DNA of 18,245 bases, from assembly GCA_900757595.1 (NCBI GenBank), contig CAAEOL010000034.1, forward strand, positions 1 through 18,245, written 5' to 3'. Under the pieces are notes generated by a model. That model was not told the origin of the DNA, ran no database searches, and was given only the letters and a program-made list of their open reading frames with translations. The DNA is from an uncultured Collinsella sp. Its GTDB lineage: Bacteria > Actinomycetota > Coriobacteriia > Coriobacteriales > Coriobacteriaceae. This document shows, one piece after another, positions 6,355 to 14,575 of the stretch. Each line of letters starts with the position of its first letter. The first letter of the stretch is position 1. A program made the translations under genes and the position numbers.

Positions 6355-8982
6355 ATGAGAATCGATAAGCTAGCAATGACGTCGCGCGAGGCGTTGCAGA
6401 CTGCCATGGGCATCGCCGCCGACGCACAGGCTGGCGCGGTGGAGCCCATCCACCTGCTGTCCGCCCTGCTCGGTGCCGGCGAGCGCAACATCTCCGTGAT
6501 CATCGAGCGCATTGGTGCCGACCCGGCCCAGCTCGCGCGTTCCACGCAGGACGCCATCGACCGTGCCCCCAAGGTTTCGGGCGAAGGCCAGCAGATGGGT
6601 CTTTCCAACGAGCTCGTCCGCGTGATTGAGAAGGCCGAGAAGAAGGCCACCAAGATGGGCGACAGCTTTGTGGTGACCGAGCATCTGCTGATGGCGCTTG
6701 CCGAGGACAAGGGCGACGCGGGCCGCGTGCTGCGCGACGCCGGCGTTACCAAGGAGCGTATCGAACAGGTCTACGAGGAGCTGCGCGGCGATGACCGCGT
6801 GACGTCTGCCGAGGACAAGACTCAGTTTGAGGCGTTGGAGCAGTATGGTCGCAACATCTGCGACCTGGCCCGCGCCGGTAAGCTCGACCCGGTCATCGGC
6901 CGTACTGACGAAATCCGCCGCACCATCCAGGTCCTGTCCCGTCGCACCAAGAACAACCCCGTGCTCATCGGTGAGCCGGGCGTCGGCAAGACGGCCATCG
7001 TCGAGGGCATCGCCCAGCGTATCGTGGCCGGCGACGTGCCGAGCACGCTGCGCGACCGCGACCTCATCGAGCTCGACATGAGCGCGCTGGTCGCCGGCGC
7101 CAAGTACCGCGGCGAGTTCGAGGACCGCTTGAAGGCTGTACTCAAGGAAGTCCAAAAGTCCGAGGGCAAGGTCATCCTGTTCATCGATGAGCTCCACACC
7201 ATCGTGGGCGCGGGTGCCACCGAGGGCTCCATGGACGCCGGCAACATCCTGAAGCCGGCGCTTGCCCGTGGCGACTTGCACGCAATCGGCGCGACTACGC
7301 TTGACGAATACCGCAAGTACATCGAGAAGGACGCGGCGCTCGCCCGTCGTTTCCAGACCGTGATGGTCTCCGAGCCTACCGTCGAGGACACCATCTCGAT
7401 CCTGCGTGGCCTGAAGGAGAAGTACGAGATCTTCCACGGCGTGCATATCACCGATAGTGCGCTCGTGGCAGCTGCCGACCTCTCCGATCGCTACATCGCC
7501 GACCGCTTCCTGCCCGACAAGGCCATCGACCTGGTCGACGAGGCCGCAAGCCGCCTGCGCATGGAGCTCGACAGCATGCCGGTCGAGATCGACGCCACCA
7601 CGCGTCAGCTTACCCAGCTGCAGATCGAGGAGCAGGCGCTCATGAAGGAGACCGATGACGCCTCCAAGGAGCGTCTGGAGGCCCTGCGCCAAGAGATCGC
7701 CGAGGTCCAAGAAAAGCTCAACGTGCAAAAGGCCGGCTGGCTCAACCAAAAGAACGCCATCGACCACGTGCAGGAGCTTAAGGGCCAGCTTGACGAGGCC
7801 AAGAGCGAAGAGGAGCGCGCGACTCGCAACGGCGACCTGGGCCGTGCGTCCGAGCTGCGCTACTCCGTGATTCCGGGCCTGCAACAGCAGATTCAGGATT
7901 CCGAGGCTGCGCTCGAGGCGCAAAAGCAGCAGGACGGCGAGGGTCTCAACGAGCAGGTGGCTTCCGATGAGATCGCCGAGGTCGTGAGTGCCTGGACCGG
8001 CGTGCCCGTGTCCAAGATGATGCAGGGCGAGCTCGACAAGCTGAAGGGCTTGGAGGGCGAGCTGCATAAGCGCGTCATCGGCCAGGACGAGGCCGTCTCC
8101 GCTGTCGCCGCAGCCGTGCGCCGCAGCCGTGCGGGCCTCTCCGATCCGGACAAGCCCATCGGCAGCTTTTTCTTCCTGGGCCCCACCGGCGTAGGCAAGA
8201 CCGAGCTCGCCAAGGCGCTGGCCGAGTGCCTGTTCGATGATGAGCGCGCGCTCGTGCGTATCGACATGTCCGAGTATATGGAGAAGTTCAGCGTCCAGCG
8301 TCTGATCGGTGCGCCTCCGGGATACGTGGGCTACGACGAGGGCGGCCAGCTCACCGAGGCCGTGCGCCGTCGTCCGTACTCCGTAATCTTGCTCGACGAG
8401 ATGGAGAAGGCTCATCCGGATGTCTTCAACGTGCTGTTGCAGGTGCTTGATGACGGCCGTCTGACCGATGGCCAGGGTCGCCAGGTGTCCTTCAAGAACA
8501 CGATTATCATCATGACGAGCAACGTGGGCTCTAAGGCCATCGCCGATCTTTCGGGCAAGGACGAGGAAGAGATGCGCCACCAGGTCGATGCGGCCATGGC
8601 TCAGACCTTCCGCCCCGAGTTCCTCAACCGTATCGACGATATCGTGGTGTTCCATCCGCTCGGCATGGCGCAGATCGAAAAGATCGTTGATATTCAGCTC
8701 GCCGACGTCCGCGCACGTCTGGCCAAGGAGCGCATGACGCTTGCCATCACCCCGGCGGCCAAGCAGATGCTCGCCGTGGGTGGCTTGGACCCCGTGTTCG
8801 GTGCCCGTCCGCTCAAGCGCCTGGTCCAGCGCGAGGTCGTGGACGCCATCGCCGCCGCCATCATCGACGGTACGGTGCGCGAGGGCGATCAGGTGACGGT
8901 CGATGCCGACAAGGACGGCGGCTTTACCGTCGTGTGCGACAACACGCCGTCTGCTACCTACGAGGTCCCCGACGCCGTGTAG
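6355..8982 (+). CDS. clpB: ATP-dependent chaperone ClpB
   Basis: This 875-aa protein is a cytoplasmic Hsp100 disaggregase that works with DnaK to recover aggregated proteins. The Clp N-domain spans about residues 1-150. The first AAA+ domain has GEPGVGKT at 206-213 and Walker B ending Asp278-Glu279. A coiled-coil middle domain runs from about 405 to 525 (QLQIEEQALMKETDD onward), which separates ClpB from ClpC and ClpA. The second AAA+ domain has GPTGVGKT at 609-616 and Walker B with Asp681-Glu682. No IGF/L-type ClpP-binding loop is evident. Length is normal for the family. ATG 6355 follows GAGAGGTGA by 5 nt. It appears to be a single-gene transcript, ended by the terminator at 9028-9064. Regulation is probably heat or protein stress, but no known operator is clear. 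Confidence 0.98.
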   Translation: MRIDKLAMTSREALQTAMGIAADAQAGAVEPIHLLSALLGAGERNISVIIERIGADPAQLARSTQDAIDRAPKVSGEGQQMGLSNELVRVIEKAEKKATKMGDSFVVTEHLLMALAEDKGDAGRVLRDAGVTKERIEQVYEELRGDDRVTSAEDKTQFEALEQYGRNICDLARAGKLDPVIGRTDEIRRTIQVLSRRTKNNPVLIGEPGVGKTAIVEGIAQRIVAGDVPSTLRDRDLIELDMSALVAGAKYRGEFEDRLKAVLKEVQKSEGKVILFIDELHTIVGAGATEGSMDAGNILKPALARGDLHAIGATTLDEYRKYIEKDAALARRFQTVMVSEPTVEDTISILRGLKEKYEIFHGVHITDSALVAAADLSDRYIADRFLPDKAIDLVDEAASRLRMELDSMPVEIDATTRQLTQLQIEEQALMKETDDASKERLEALRQEIAEVQEKLNVQKAGWLNQKNAIDHVQELKGQLDEAKSEEERATRNGDLGRASELRYSVIPGLQQQIQDSEAALEAQKQQDGEGLNEQVASDEIAEVVSAWTGVPVSKMMQGELDKLKGLEGELHKRVIGQDEAVSAVAAAVRRSRAGLSDPDKPIGSFFFLGPTGVGKTELAKALAECLFDDERALVRIDMSEYMEKFSVQRLIGAPPGYVGYDEGGQLTEAVRRRPYSVILLDEMEKAHPDVFNVLLQVLDDGRLTDGQGRQVSFKNTIIIMTSNVGSKAIADLSGKDEEEMRHQVDAAMAQTFRPEFLNRIDDIVVFHPLGMAQIEKIVDIQLADVRARLAKERMTLAITPAAKQMLAVGGLDPVFGARPLKRLVQREVVDAIAAAIIDGTVREGDQVTVDADKDGGFTVVCDNTPSATYEVPDAV

Positions 8983-9027
8983 ATTTGTGGGACATGCCTT
9001 AAAATCTGCCAGCCGTCTCTAAACGAC

Positions 9028-9064
9028 AAGGGCGGCGGATCCAATTGGGTCCGCCGCCCTTTTT
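9028..9064 (+). terminator. Intrinsic terminator of clpB
   Basis: The stem AAGGGCGGCGGA (9028-9039) pairs with 9050-9061. It is extended by TCC/GGG pairs at 9040-9042 and 9047-9049 around an AATT loop, and TTTTT spans 9060-9064. This is a textbook rho-independent terminator. Confidence 0.9.
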
Positions 9065-9116
9065 CGTGCGACAATCGATAATGTTGAACACGATTGCATG
9101 GCAAGGAGATATGCAG

Positions 9117-9311
9117 ATGATAGATAAGAACAAGACGAATGCGCCGGTCGCCAACGCCGCGCCGGCCGCACCCAAGCCTGCACCCAAGCCTGCGCCTAAG
9201 CCGCGCGACCCCTACATCCGTGCCGAGAACGAGGACGACGACGGCTACGATCCCTACAGCGATCGCCGCCCCGAGCGCGAGCCAATGTTCGAAGCCGACC
9301 CCTGGCGTTAA
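9117..9311 (+). CDS. Small proline-rich acidic protein, 64 aa, unknown
   Basis: The start at ATG 9117 (MIDKNKTNAP) is set by AAGGAG at 9103-9108, 8 nt upstream; an ATG at 9111 in the same frame would be too close to that site. Residues about 12-30 are an Ala/Pro/Lys tract with PKPAPKPAPKP. The second half is strongly acidic and polar (EDDDGYDPYSD) and ends DPWR. No membrane segment, Cys pair or known domain is present, so it is probably disordered. It sits alone between the clpB terminator and a second hairpin. The good ribosome site and codon pattern support a real gene; I cannot assign a role. Confidence 0.65.
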   Translation: MIDKNKTNAPVANAAPAAPKPAPKPAPKPRDPYIRAENEDDDGYDPYSDRRPEREPMFEADPWR

Positions 9312-9350
9312 GTAGCTCATTTGGACGGGGCTTTTTTAGCTACTTTGTTT
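9310..9350 (+). terminator. Probable terminator after the small proline-rich gene
   Basis: AAGTAGCT (9310-9317), overlapping the stop codon, pairs with AGCTACTT (9338-9345), with a T6 run inside the loop (9332-9337) and TTTGTTTT after the stem. It is less compact than the clpB terminator. A further GC hairpin (CCCCTC 9376-9381 with GAGGGG 9402-9407) lies downstream without a T-tract. Confidence 0.5.
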
Positions 9351-9450
9351 TCGGCTAGAGGCGTTCATGCCTGCCCCCCTCGGCCGCTCGATATCCTCCG
9401 GGAGGGGCCACTAATAGAAAACTTGCTTATCCATTAATCAAGATACGCAT

Positions 9451-9510
9451 AATCTTGCTCTACTGCTAATCAAGAATCGTTATAATCTTGATTAGCAGGA
9501 GAGCAAGATT
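9451..9510 (+). promoter_or_regulatory. 60-bp near-perfect palindrome over the DUF4143 ATPase promoter and leader
   Basis: The arms 9451-9475 and 9486-9510 are complementary at 24 of 25 positions (mismatch 9462/9499) around a 10-nt loop that begins ATCGTT and runs into TATAAT (9481-9486). A related half-palindrome with CAAGAT/ATCTTG lies just upstream at 9439-9457, giving a 32-nt repeat of AATCAAGA...ATAATCTTG. The palindrome ends 8 nt before the start codon, directly before GGAG. It may be an autoregulatory operator, or a leader hairpin if transcription starts upstream. Confidence 0.7.
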
Positions 9511-9518
9511 GGAGAATT

Positions 9519-10871
9519 ATGGCATTCAACGACTTGGTGGCTCAAAAAATAAAGGACTTTGAGCAACAGGGGATTCCGCAGGTCTTTGAGCGCGACCTTG
9601 ATCTGGGCAACCCGCAGGAGCCAAAGCGCGACAACATCGTATATGTGATTGTGGGCGCCCGTCGTTGTGGAAAGACGTATCGCCTGTATCAGGAGATGCG
9701 GCGGCTTCAGGGCCAAGGCGTCGAGCTTGACCGGATGCTATATTTCAATTTTGAGGATGAGCGCTTGCGTCCGTATGAGCCATCGCTACTAGCGGACGTG
9801 CTCGATACATTCTATGCACTATATCCTGCTGCTCGAGGCGAGGGCGCCTACCTTTTCTTTGACGAGATCCAGGAAATACCCGAATGGGGTGCGTTTCTGC
9901 GACGCGTGGTCGATACGGAGAAGGCGACCGTTTACGTGACGGGATCTTCTTCTAAGATGCTGTCCTCAGAACTTAAGAGCGAGTTCAGGGGCCGTTCTCT
10001 TGTGCGAGAGCTTTTTCCGTTGAGTTTTTCGGAATACGTCCGATATAAGACGGGGGGCGTTCCTGAGTCGAACGCGCCCTTCTCCTCGAGCGATGCAGCG
10101 TTGCTCAGACACCATCTGGTCGGATATCTCGAGCGAGGGGGATTCATCGCGACATTTGAGCAGACGCCCGCAGACGCGATTCAGCTGCTACAGGAATATG
10201 CGTCGCGAACGGTCGCCATGGACGTCGTTGAACGTTACGACGTCAAGAACCCCCGTTTGGCCTCGCTGTTTCTGGCGCGGTGCATGGCATCTTCGGGACG
10301 AGAGCTGTCAGTGAACAAGGTGTACAACGAGTTCAAGAGCAGGCAGATACCCGTCAGTCGAAATACGCTCAGCGACTTACTTGAGTATTACGAGGACGCC
10401 TACCTGCTGTTTTCGGTGCCGGAGTTCACGCGTTCGCTTGCAAATAATGCGCGGTCCGCATCTAAAGTCTACGCTGTCGATCCTGCGATGTTCGGAGCAT
10501 TCTCTCCCGCATCGGCATTTGATCAGGGCCAGAGGCTCGAGACTGCGGTGTTCAATGCGCTCAGAAGAAGGACTCCAGCCGTGCGGTCCGGTTCGGTCTG
10601 CCGCCTGCTGATCAAAGAGAAGAATAAAAGCCATGAGGTGGACTTTGTGGCCGGGGATGCGCTTCTTATGCAGGCTTATGGCCTGATTCAGGTGAGTACG
10701 GATATGGCAAGCGAGAAAACGCGCGAGCGCGAAATTGCCGCGCTTGATGCCTCGATGGCCCAATTCGATCTTGGTGAGTCGACAATCGTTACCATGGATG
10801 AGCAGGCCGATATTCCATGCGAGCGCGGTGTGGTACACGCTGTGCCCGCATGGAAGTGGCTCCTTTCCTAA
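9519..10871 (+). CDS. AAA_14 / DUF4143 family ATP-binding protein
   Basis: This 450-aa P-loop ATPase has the two-part layout of the common bacterial and archaeal AAA_14-DUF4143 family. GARRCGKT at residues 46-53 is Walker A, and YLFFDE at 111-116 is Walker B, followed by IQEIPEW. TGSSS at 141-145 is the sensor segment, and EFRGRS near 155-160 is the usual Arg-containing motif. The DUF4143 region ends with HEVDFVAG at about 372-379, the conserved E-x-D-like motif that gives this part a PD-(D/E)xK nuclease-like look. ATG 9519 follows GGAG by 4 nt. The family is often found as stand-alone, frequently duplicated genes of unknown role. The upstream 60-bp palindrome is the notable feature here. Confidence 0.92.
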   Translation: MAFNDLVAQKIKDFEQQGIPQVFERDLDLGNPQEPKRDNIVYVIVGARRCGKTYRLYQEMRRLQGQGVELDRMLYFNFEDERLRPYEPSLLADVLDTFYALYPAARGEGAYLFFDEIQEIPEWGAFLRRVVDTEKATVYVTGSSSKMLSSELKSEFRGRSLVRELFPLSFSEYVRYKTGGVPESNAPFSSSDAALLRHHLVGYLERGGFIATFEQTPADAIQLLQEYASRTVAMDVVERYDVKNPRLASLFLARCMASSGRELSVNKVYNEFKSRQIPVSRNTLSDLLEYYEDAYLLFSVPEFTRSLANNARSASKVYAVDPAMFGAFSPASAFDQGQRLETAVFNALRRRTPAVRSGSVCRLLIKEKNKSHEVDFVAGDALLMQAYGLIQVSTDMASEKTREREIAALDASMAQFDLGESTIVTMDEQADIPCERGVVHAVPAWKWLLS

Positions 10872-10888
10872 TCGTCTATGGATTTGCG

Positions 10889-10929
10889 AGGCCAGGACTC
10901 AGGTGTCATGGTCCGCTAGTCCTGGGCCT
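10889..10929. terminator. Possible shared hairpin between convergent genes
   Basis: AGGCCAGGACT (10889-10899) pairs with AGTCCTGGGCCT (10918-10929) with one bulged base; the loop is 18 nt. It covers the stop codon of the minus-strand gene. No clear T-tract is present, so a terminator role is only possible. Confidence 0.3.
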
Positions 10930-12412
10930 TGATGCTTGGCAGCAGAATCTGGGCGAGGTAGTCGCATTCGAGCTTGGTGGCAGCGTCGGCCTTGCCGTCT
11001 TTGCCGACCAGCACATTTTTGATCTGGCTGTAGGTGTAGCGGTTGCCGGTCGTGAGCTCGACAAGCTCAATGGCCGTGTCCATGGGGTAGGTCGACACGG
11101 GATTCTGCGTCCGTCCGTTGATGGTCTGGGGCACCACGTACGGATAGACGGGGCCGCTGGCGTAGACGGTGTAGCCGTTGCCGAGGTTTGCCGCACCCAA
11201 AACCGCGTCGCCCTCATCGGGCGTAAAGCTTTCGCCGTCGCGCACCGTGACAAGCGTCACAAGCGGCGTATCGCTGTCGCCGGCAAGATAGATGCATAGC
11301 GTGCTGCCATTCTGCCAAGTCTCGACCTTGCCGTACCACTCGACGGGAATATCGAGCTGGTAGAGGTCGGTTGCCTTGTGGCGAGCGTCAGCATCACGGG
11401 CCGCCTGTGCCTTTTGCGCGCCCACGGCATTGACGGCGGCATTGCGACGCGCAGTTGCCGCCTGCTGGAGCACCTTGGCGGTGGCGGCGGAGCTCGCGCC
11501 TCCCTCCTCGGCATATTTGGCGGCGGCGTCGATCTGGTCGTTGGTTACCGTGTCGGCCGAAGGCACCTTGAGTTTAAAGGCAGCCTGGGCGCTTAAATCC
11601 TGTCCATCGCTCTTAACGGTGACCTGCGTCTTGGTGGTCGGGACGGTATAGATGGTGCCGTCGGCCGCGATGGGGGAGGCAGCGATGGAGAGCGTGTAAT
11701 CGCCGGGCAGCAGTTTGATGCCGCGGCCGTGCTCGTCAACGTAGAGCGTTTCGCTCACAGAAGAGCCGTCGGAGTCCTGGCCACTCACCTGCACGGGGAT
11801 CTTTGAGCCGGTGGAGCAGTCGAGTCCCGCGGCATGCACGCCAATCTGCACCGACATCATCGTGTGCGCACTGGCGGCGACAGCGGCAGCCTGCTCTTGC
11901 TGATATCCGTTCCAGGCAGCATAGCCTGCGCCGCCGGCGACGAGCGCGACGGCCACAACGCCGGCAACCATCAGGTTGCGGCGCTTGGGCGGCATCTTAC
12001 GATGACGAGCCTCGGCTTCGCGTGCCGAAGGAACGGACGGTAGGGGAATATCGCCCATGGCGATGGTCTCGTCCACGGCTGGTGCGGAACCCAGGCCAGG
12101 AAGCTCGCGGGTCAGCGAATCCTCGGCCGGCAAGCTGTCGAGCAAGACGGTTTCCTCGCCCGTGTCGGATTCGGGCTGGTTGCCGGCCTCGCTTTCGGTG
12201 TCTTCGTGATCTACCTCATCCTCGGCAGGCTCAACGTCGTCTGCATCCTGATCATCGGACTGCGCCTCGGCTTCCGGCTCATCCTGCACGTCAGCGCCCG
12301 AATCGTCAAACGCAATCTCATCGAGTGAAATCCGGTCTAAGCTCTCCAAGGCCTCAGCGCAAGCTTCTGCATCTTGGGCCGCATCCTCTTGGCCCATCGT
12401 TTCATCTTTCAT
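10916..12412 (-). CDS. Membrane-anchored protein with acidic cytoplasmic region, unknown
   Basis: This 498-aa protein has three parts. Residues 1-130 are very acidic and low in complexity (long Asp/Glu/Ala runs) and should be cytoplasmic and disordered. A basic stretch (RHRKMPPKRR, about 136-145) precedes a single membrane helix at about 147-167, predicting N-in, C-out topology. The outer part contains a region that looks like a beta-rich carrier of a PEGA or Ig kind (LYVDEHGRGIKLLPGDYTL), an Ala-rich helical linker at about 285-345, and a C-terminal domain without known motif. ATG 12412 has a GGGGGA ribosome site just upstream. It is convergent with the DUF4143 gene and transcribed alone. 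A cell-envelope role fits the topology, but I recognise no family. Confidence 0.82.
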   Translation of the reverse strand: MKDETMGQEDAAQDAEACAEALESLDRISLDEIAFDDSGADVQDEPEAEAQSDDQDADDVEPAEDEVDHEDTESEAGNQPESDTGEETVLLDSLPAEDSLTRELPGLGSAPAVDETIAMGDIPLPSVPSAREAEARHRKMPPKRRNLMVAGVVAVALVAGGAGYAAWNGYQQEQAAAVAASAHTMMSVQIGVHAAGLDCSTGSKIPVQVSGQDSDGSSVSETLYVDEHGRGIKLLPGDYTLSIAASPIAADGTIYTVPTTKTQVTVKSDGQDLSAQAAFKLKVPSADTVTNDQIDAAAKYAEEGGASSAATAKVLQQAATARRNAAVNAVGAQKAQAARDADARHKATDLYQLDIPVEWYGKVETWQNGSTLCIYLAGDSDTPLVTLVTVRDGESFTPDEGDAVLGAANLGNGYTVYASGPVYPYVVPQTINGRTQNPVSTYPMDTAIELVELTTGNRYTYSQIKNVLVGKDGKADAATKLECDYLAQILLPSIKAQD

Positions 12413-12540
12413 ACATCCCCCAAGCTCAATATCGGGACAACAATGTACCCAAAAACAGGGTCATATAGAGCTGTCAGGCAATTGGAAATCTGATTTTATC
12501 TGTGCGAGAGGTTTTGAATATGTGCGTGGATGCGCGCAAC

Positions 12541-12582
12541 AGCAAAAAGCCCCCGGAAAGCGGACAAATCGCTTTCCGGGGG
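12541..12582 (-). terminator. Intrinsic terminator of the TetR-membrane protein operon
   Basis: A perfect 13-bp stem (12550-12562 with 12570-12582, core CCCCCGGAAAGCG) has a 7-nt loop. Reading on the minus strand, the stem is followed by CTTTTTGCT, so it ends transcripts coming from 12654-14387. Confidence 0.85.
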
Positions 12583-12653
12583 TATGCAATACGTTGCATT
12601 GCGCGGAGTCGGCCAGGCGACTTCGCATTCAAGCGGCATGTGCACCGGGCGCG

Positions 12654-13661
12654 TTACTCGGCGTGTGCGTAATCCACCTTGGCGCGGCGGGCGGTGGCCT
12701 TCTCCCAATCGCTGGTGCCCTCAAAGACATCCTGCTTGTAGGGATTGCGGCCGAGCTTCTTGGCGCGGTAGGCGATGTAGATGATCGCGGCGACGTTGGC
12801 GACCAGTGCGGCGATCGAGACCGCGGTAGCGGCGCCGGGGTCGAGCGTGGAGTGGGTCACAAAGATGGACTCCTCCTGGAAGTACGGGAACACCTGGGCA
12901 AACATGCACCAAATAGCAAGCGTAAAGGCGCGGTTCTGGATCCAGCCGCCCTTGTTCCAGATAAAGGCGGCGACGGTGGGCGCCAGCAGCAGCGCAAAGC
13001 CGCAGAACCAGGAGTGGGTGGGCAGGCAGTTGTAGGTGTAGCAGAAGTTCCAGATATCGTAGGCGATGATGTAGACCCAGGTCATGTCGGGCCACAGCAT
13101 GTCGGTCTGATCCTCGGAGGCGTAGACGCTCCACCAACCGGTCATGCAGAAGATGTTGATGATACCGGCGATGCCGTTGAACACGTTGTTCCAGCCGGCC
13201 AGCTGCGTAGCACCTTCGGAGGTGACCCAGGTGGACTCGCCCAGGACAAAGAAGTGATAGGCGCTCTCAAAGTCGGACACGACGGCGATCATGATGTTGA
13301 TGGCGACGATCACAAACGGCCAAGCGCGGAACCAGTGCGCCTTGCCGATCTTGCCCCACTGATACTTAATGGCGATGAAGCCCCAACAACCGGCCAACGC
13401 CGCGTAGACCTTGGCGTAGTGGAACCAGCTGTTCTGGTACACATGGGTGGGGTTGGTGAGCGCCCACTCGGCACCCTGCGAAACGCCGACGGCGATGGCG
13501 ATGCAATAGATGGTCATGGCCAGCGGAGCCACGCCAAAGATGATTGCCGCGCCGAGCTTGGTGCGGCGGCCGACCTCGTTGAGCACGATCAGGCCGATAA
13601 AGACCATGGCCCAGCCGACCCAGTGGATAAGGGTATTGCTACCCCAAACATCGAACAGCAT
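12654..13661 (-). CDS. Polytopic membrane protein (DUF5692-like)
   Basis: This 335-aa inner-membrane protein has about eight to nine hydrophobic segments, beginning at residues 10-27 and ending near 280-302, with a basic cytoplasmic-type tail (RAKKLGRNPYKQ). It is unusually rich in Trp, Tyr, Phe and His near the membrane faces, for example MTWVYIIAYDIWNFCYTYN. It resembles proteins I recall labelled DUF5692 in anaerobic gut bacteria; I could not check this. ATG 13661 follows AAAGGAG by 6 nt. It lies 63 nt downstream of the TetR gene on the same strand and ends before a strong terminator, so the two form an operon. The shared divergent control region suggests a link to the oxidoreductase, for example as transporter or quinone-side partner, but that is inference. 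Confidence 0.85.
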   Translation of the reverse strand: MLFDVWGSNTLIHWVGWAMVFIGLIVLNEVGRRTKLGAAIIFGVAPLAMTIYCIAIAVGVSQGAEWALTNPTHVYQNSWFHYAKVYAALAGCWGFIAIKYQWGKIGKAHWFRAWPFVIVAINIMIAVVSDFESAYHFFVLGESTWVTSEGATQLAGWNNVFNGIAGIINIFCMTGWWSVYASEDQTDMLWPDMTWVYIIAYDIWNFCYTYNCLPTHSWFCGFALLLAPTVAAFIWNKGGWIQNRAFTLAIWCMFAQVFPYFQEESIFVTHSTLDPGAATAVSIAALVANVAAIIYIAYRAKKLGRNPYKQDVFEGTSDWEKATARRAKVDYAHAE

Positions 13662-13679
13662 GCTGCTCTCCTTTCACGC

Positions 13680-13707
13680 GCCCGCGGCCCCTCTTCCGAT
13701 CGCGGGC
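13680..13707 (-). promoter_or_regulatory. Intercistronic hairpin between TetR and membrane protein genes
   Basis: GCCCGCG (13680-13686) and CGCGGGC (13701-13707) form a 7-bp stem just upstream of the ribosome site of the membrane protein gene. It may mark an mRNA processing or stability boundary, or affect relative expression of the two genes. Confidence 0.4.
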
Positions 13708-13724
13708 AGTTTGGCAAAATGTCG

Positions 13725-14387
13725 TCAGTTCCTGGGCTTGCGCTCGGGATACTTGGCGGTGTAGCCCTCGATGTGGAGCGTCGAGGCGATGATTTCCTTG
13801 ACCGTCTCGTCGGGCACATCGGGGTGCGTGCGGATATACATCAACAGTCCCATGATGAGGGTGTAGAACGTCTCATAGACATGGTCGATGCGCAGGTCAT
13901 GATGGGCGACAAAGTCCACCACGGTGGTGTCGCAAATGTATTGCGCCACGCGCTGGACCACGTTGTGCAGAAAGCCGCCGTAGAGCGCGCCGCTGCTCGA
14001 GGTAAGCGTGCTCGGCAACTCGTGGCCGCTCACGACCAGGCGCTTAAAGAGCGGAGCGACGGTGTCGAGTGCGCCTTCGATGTCACCAACCGTGCGGCTG
14101 GCGTTCCACTGCTCGAGCTCGGCGATAAAGCCGTCGATCGCCTCGTCCATAACGGCGGTGACGGCGGCGTCCATATCGGCAAAGTAGTGGTAGAACAATG
14201 AACGCGTGCAGCCGGCTCGCTTGGTCACGGCCGATACCGATAGGTGGGACACGCCCAGCTCGGAGCTTACGGTGCGCACGGCATCGAGGATCTCGCGACG
14301 GCGTTCGTCGCCCGTCAGGCGCTTTGCCGCGCTATCGGATGCGGGGACGGCATCGACCACAGAGATATCCGCTGTGTTGTTGCCCAT
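13725..14387 (-). CDS. TetR-family transcriptional regulator
   Basis: This 220-aa protein has a TetR N-terminal DNA-binding domain. After a roughly 20-residue polar lead, RRREILDAVRTVSSELGVSH is helix 1, and LSVSAVTKRAGCTRSLFYHYF at about 50-70 is the helix-turn-helix with the typical end in FYHYF. The C-terminal two thirds should be an all-helical ligand-binding and dimer domain. ATG 14387 has AAAGGCGG a short way upstream. It is transcribed away from the oxidoreductase gene, and two matched palindromes lie in the gap, so it most likely represses both its own operon and the divergent one. The inducer cannot be predicted. The first part of the C-terminal domain contains no unusual feature. 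Confidence 0.93.
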   Translation of the reverse strand: MGNNTADISVVDAVPASDSAAKRLTGDERRREILDAVRTVSSELGVSHLSVSAVTKRAGCTRSLFYHYFADMDAAVTAVMDEAIDGFIAELEQWNASRTVGDIEGALDTVAPLFKRLVVSGHELPSTLTSSSGALYGGFLHNVVQRVAQYICDTTVVDFVAHHDLRIDHVYETFYTLIMGLLMYIRTHPDVPDETVKEIIASTLHIEGYTAKYPERKPRN

Positions 14388-14445
14388 GTTTTGCCGCCTT
14401 TCATCCTCTTTTGCCTGACCGTTCGCCTAACAGTCTTGAATATTG

Positions 14446-14483
14446 TTGACGGTTCGTCAATACTATTTTTGACACAATGTCAA
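14446..14483. promoter_or_regulatory. Two TetR-type operators in the divergent promoter region
   Basis: TTGACGGTTCGTCAA (14446-14460) and TTGACACAATGTCAA (14469-14483) are both perfect TTGAC-N5-GTCAA palindromes, 23 bp centre to centre. Flanking bases extend each partly (T-TTGAC...GTCAA-T). They lie 59-96 bp from the TetR start and 93-130 bp before the oxidoreductase start. TTGACA/TTGACG may double as -35 boxes; TTGAAT (14436-14441) with TACTAT (14461-14466) is a loose rightward promoter candidate. Confidence 0.7.
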
Positions 14484-14575
14484 CAATGGCGGGTGAACGG
14501 CATGGGGGCATGCCCGGCCTGCAAAAAAGAGGGGCGCTGCGGTCTCGCCGGGCTGCGGCAAGAGAAGGGATAACC

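Noticed and set aside
6370..8655. 761-aa minus-strand open frame opposite clpB
   Set aside because: It is antisense to a clear clpB gene; such long shadow frames are normal in high-GC coding DNA, and the translation has no recognisable domain.
9045..9116. 24-residue upstream extension of the small proline-rich protein
   Set aside because: It would start inside the clpB terminator stem; ATG 9117 has a proper AAGGAG 8 nt upstream.
12584..12626. Short dyads (ATGCAA/TTGCAT and GCGGAGTCG/CGACTTCGC) between the membrane protein stop and its terminator
   Set aside because: They are small and imperfect, lie in the 3' untranslated region, and give no specific signal beyond the adjacent terminator.
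12522..14201. 559-aa plus-strand open frame opposite the membrane protein and TetR genes
   Set aside because: It runs through two clear minus-strand genes and the terminator hairpin at 12550-12582, and has Asp/Gly/His-rich shadow composition.
14477..14575. 33-residue N-terminal extension of the oxidoreductase
   Set aside because: Its start overlaps the second TetR operator and lacks a ribosome site, while ATG 14576 has AGAAGGGA 5 nt upstream.
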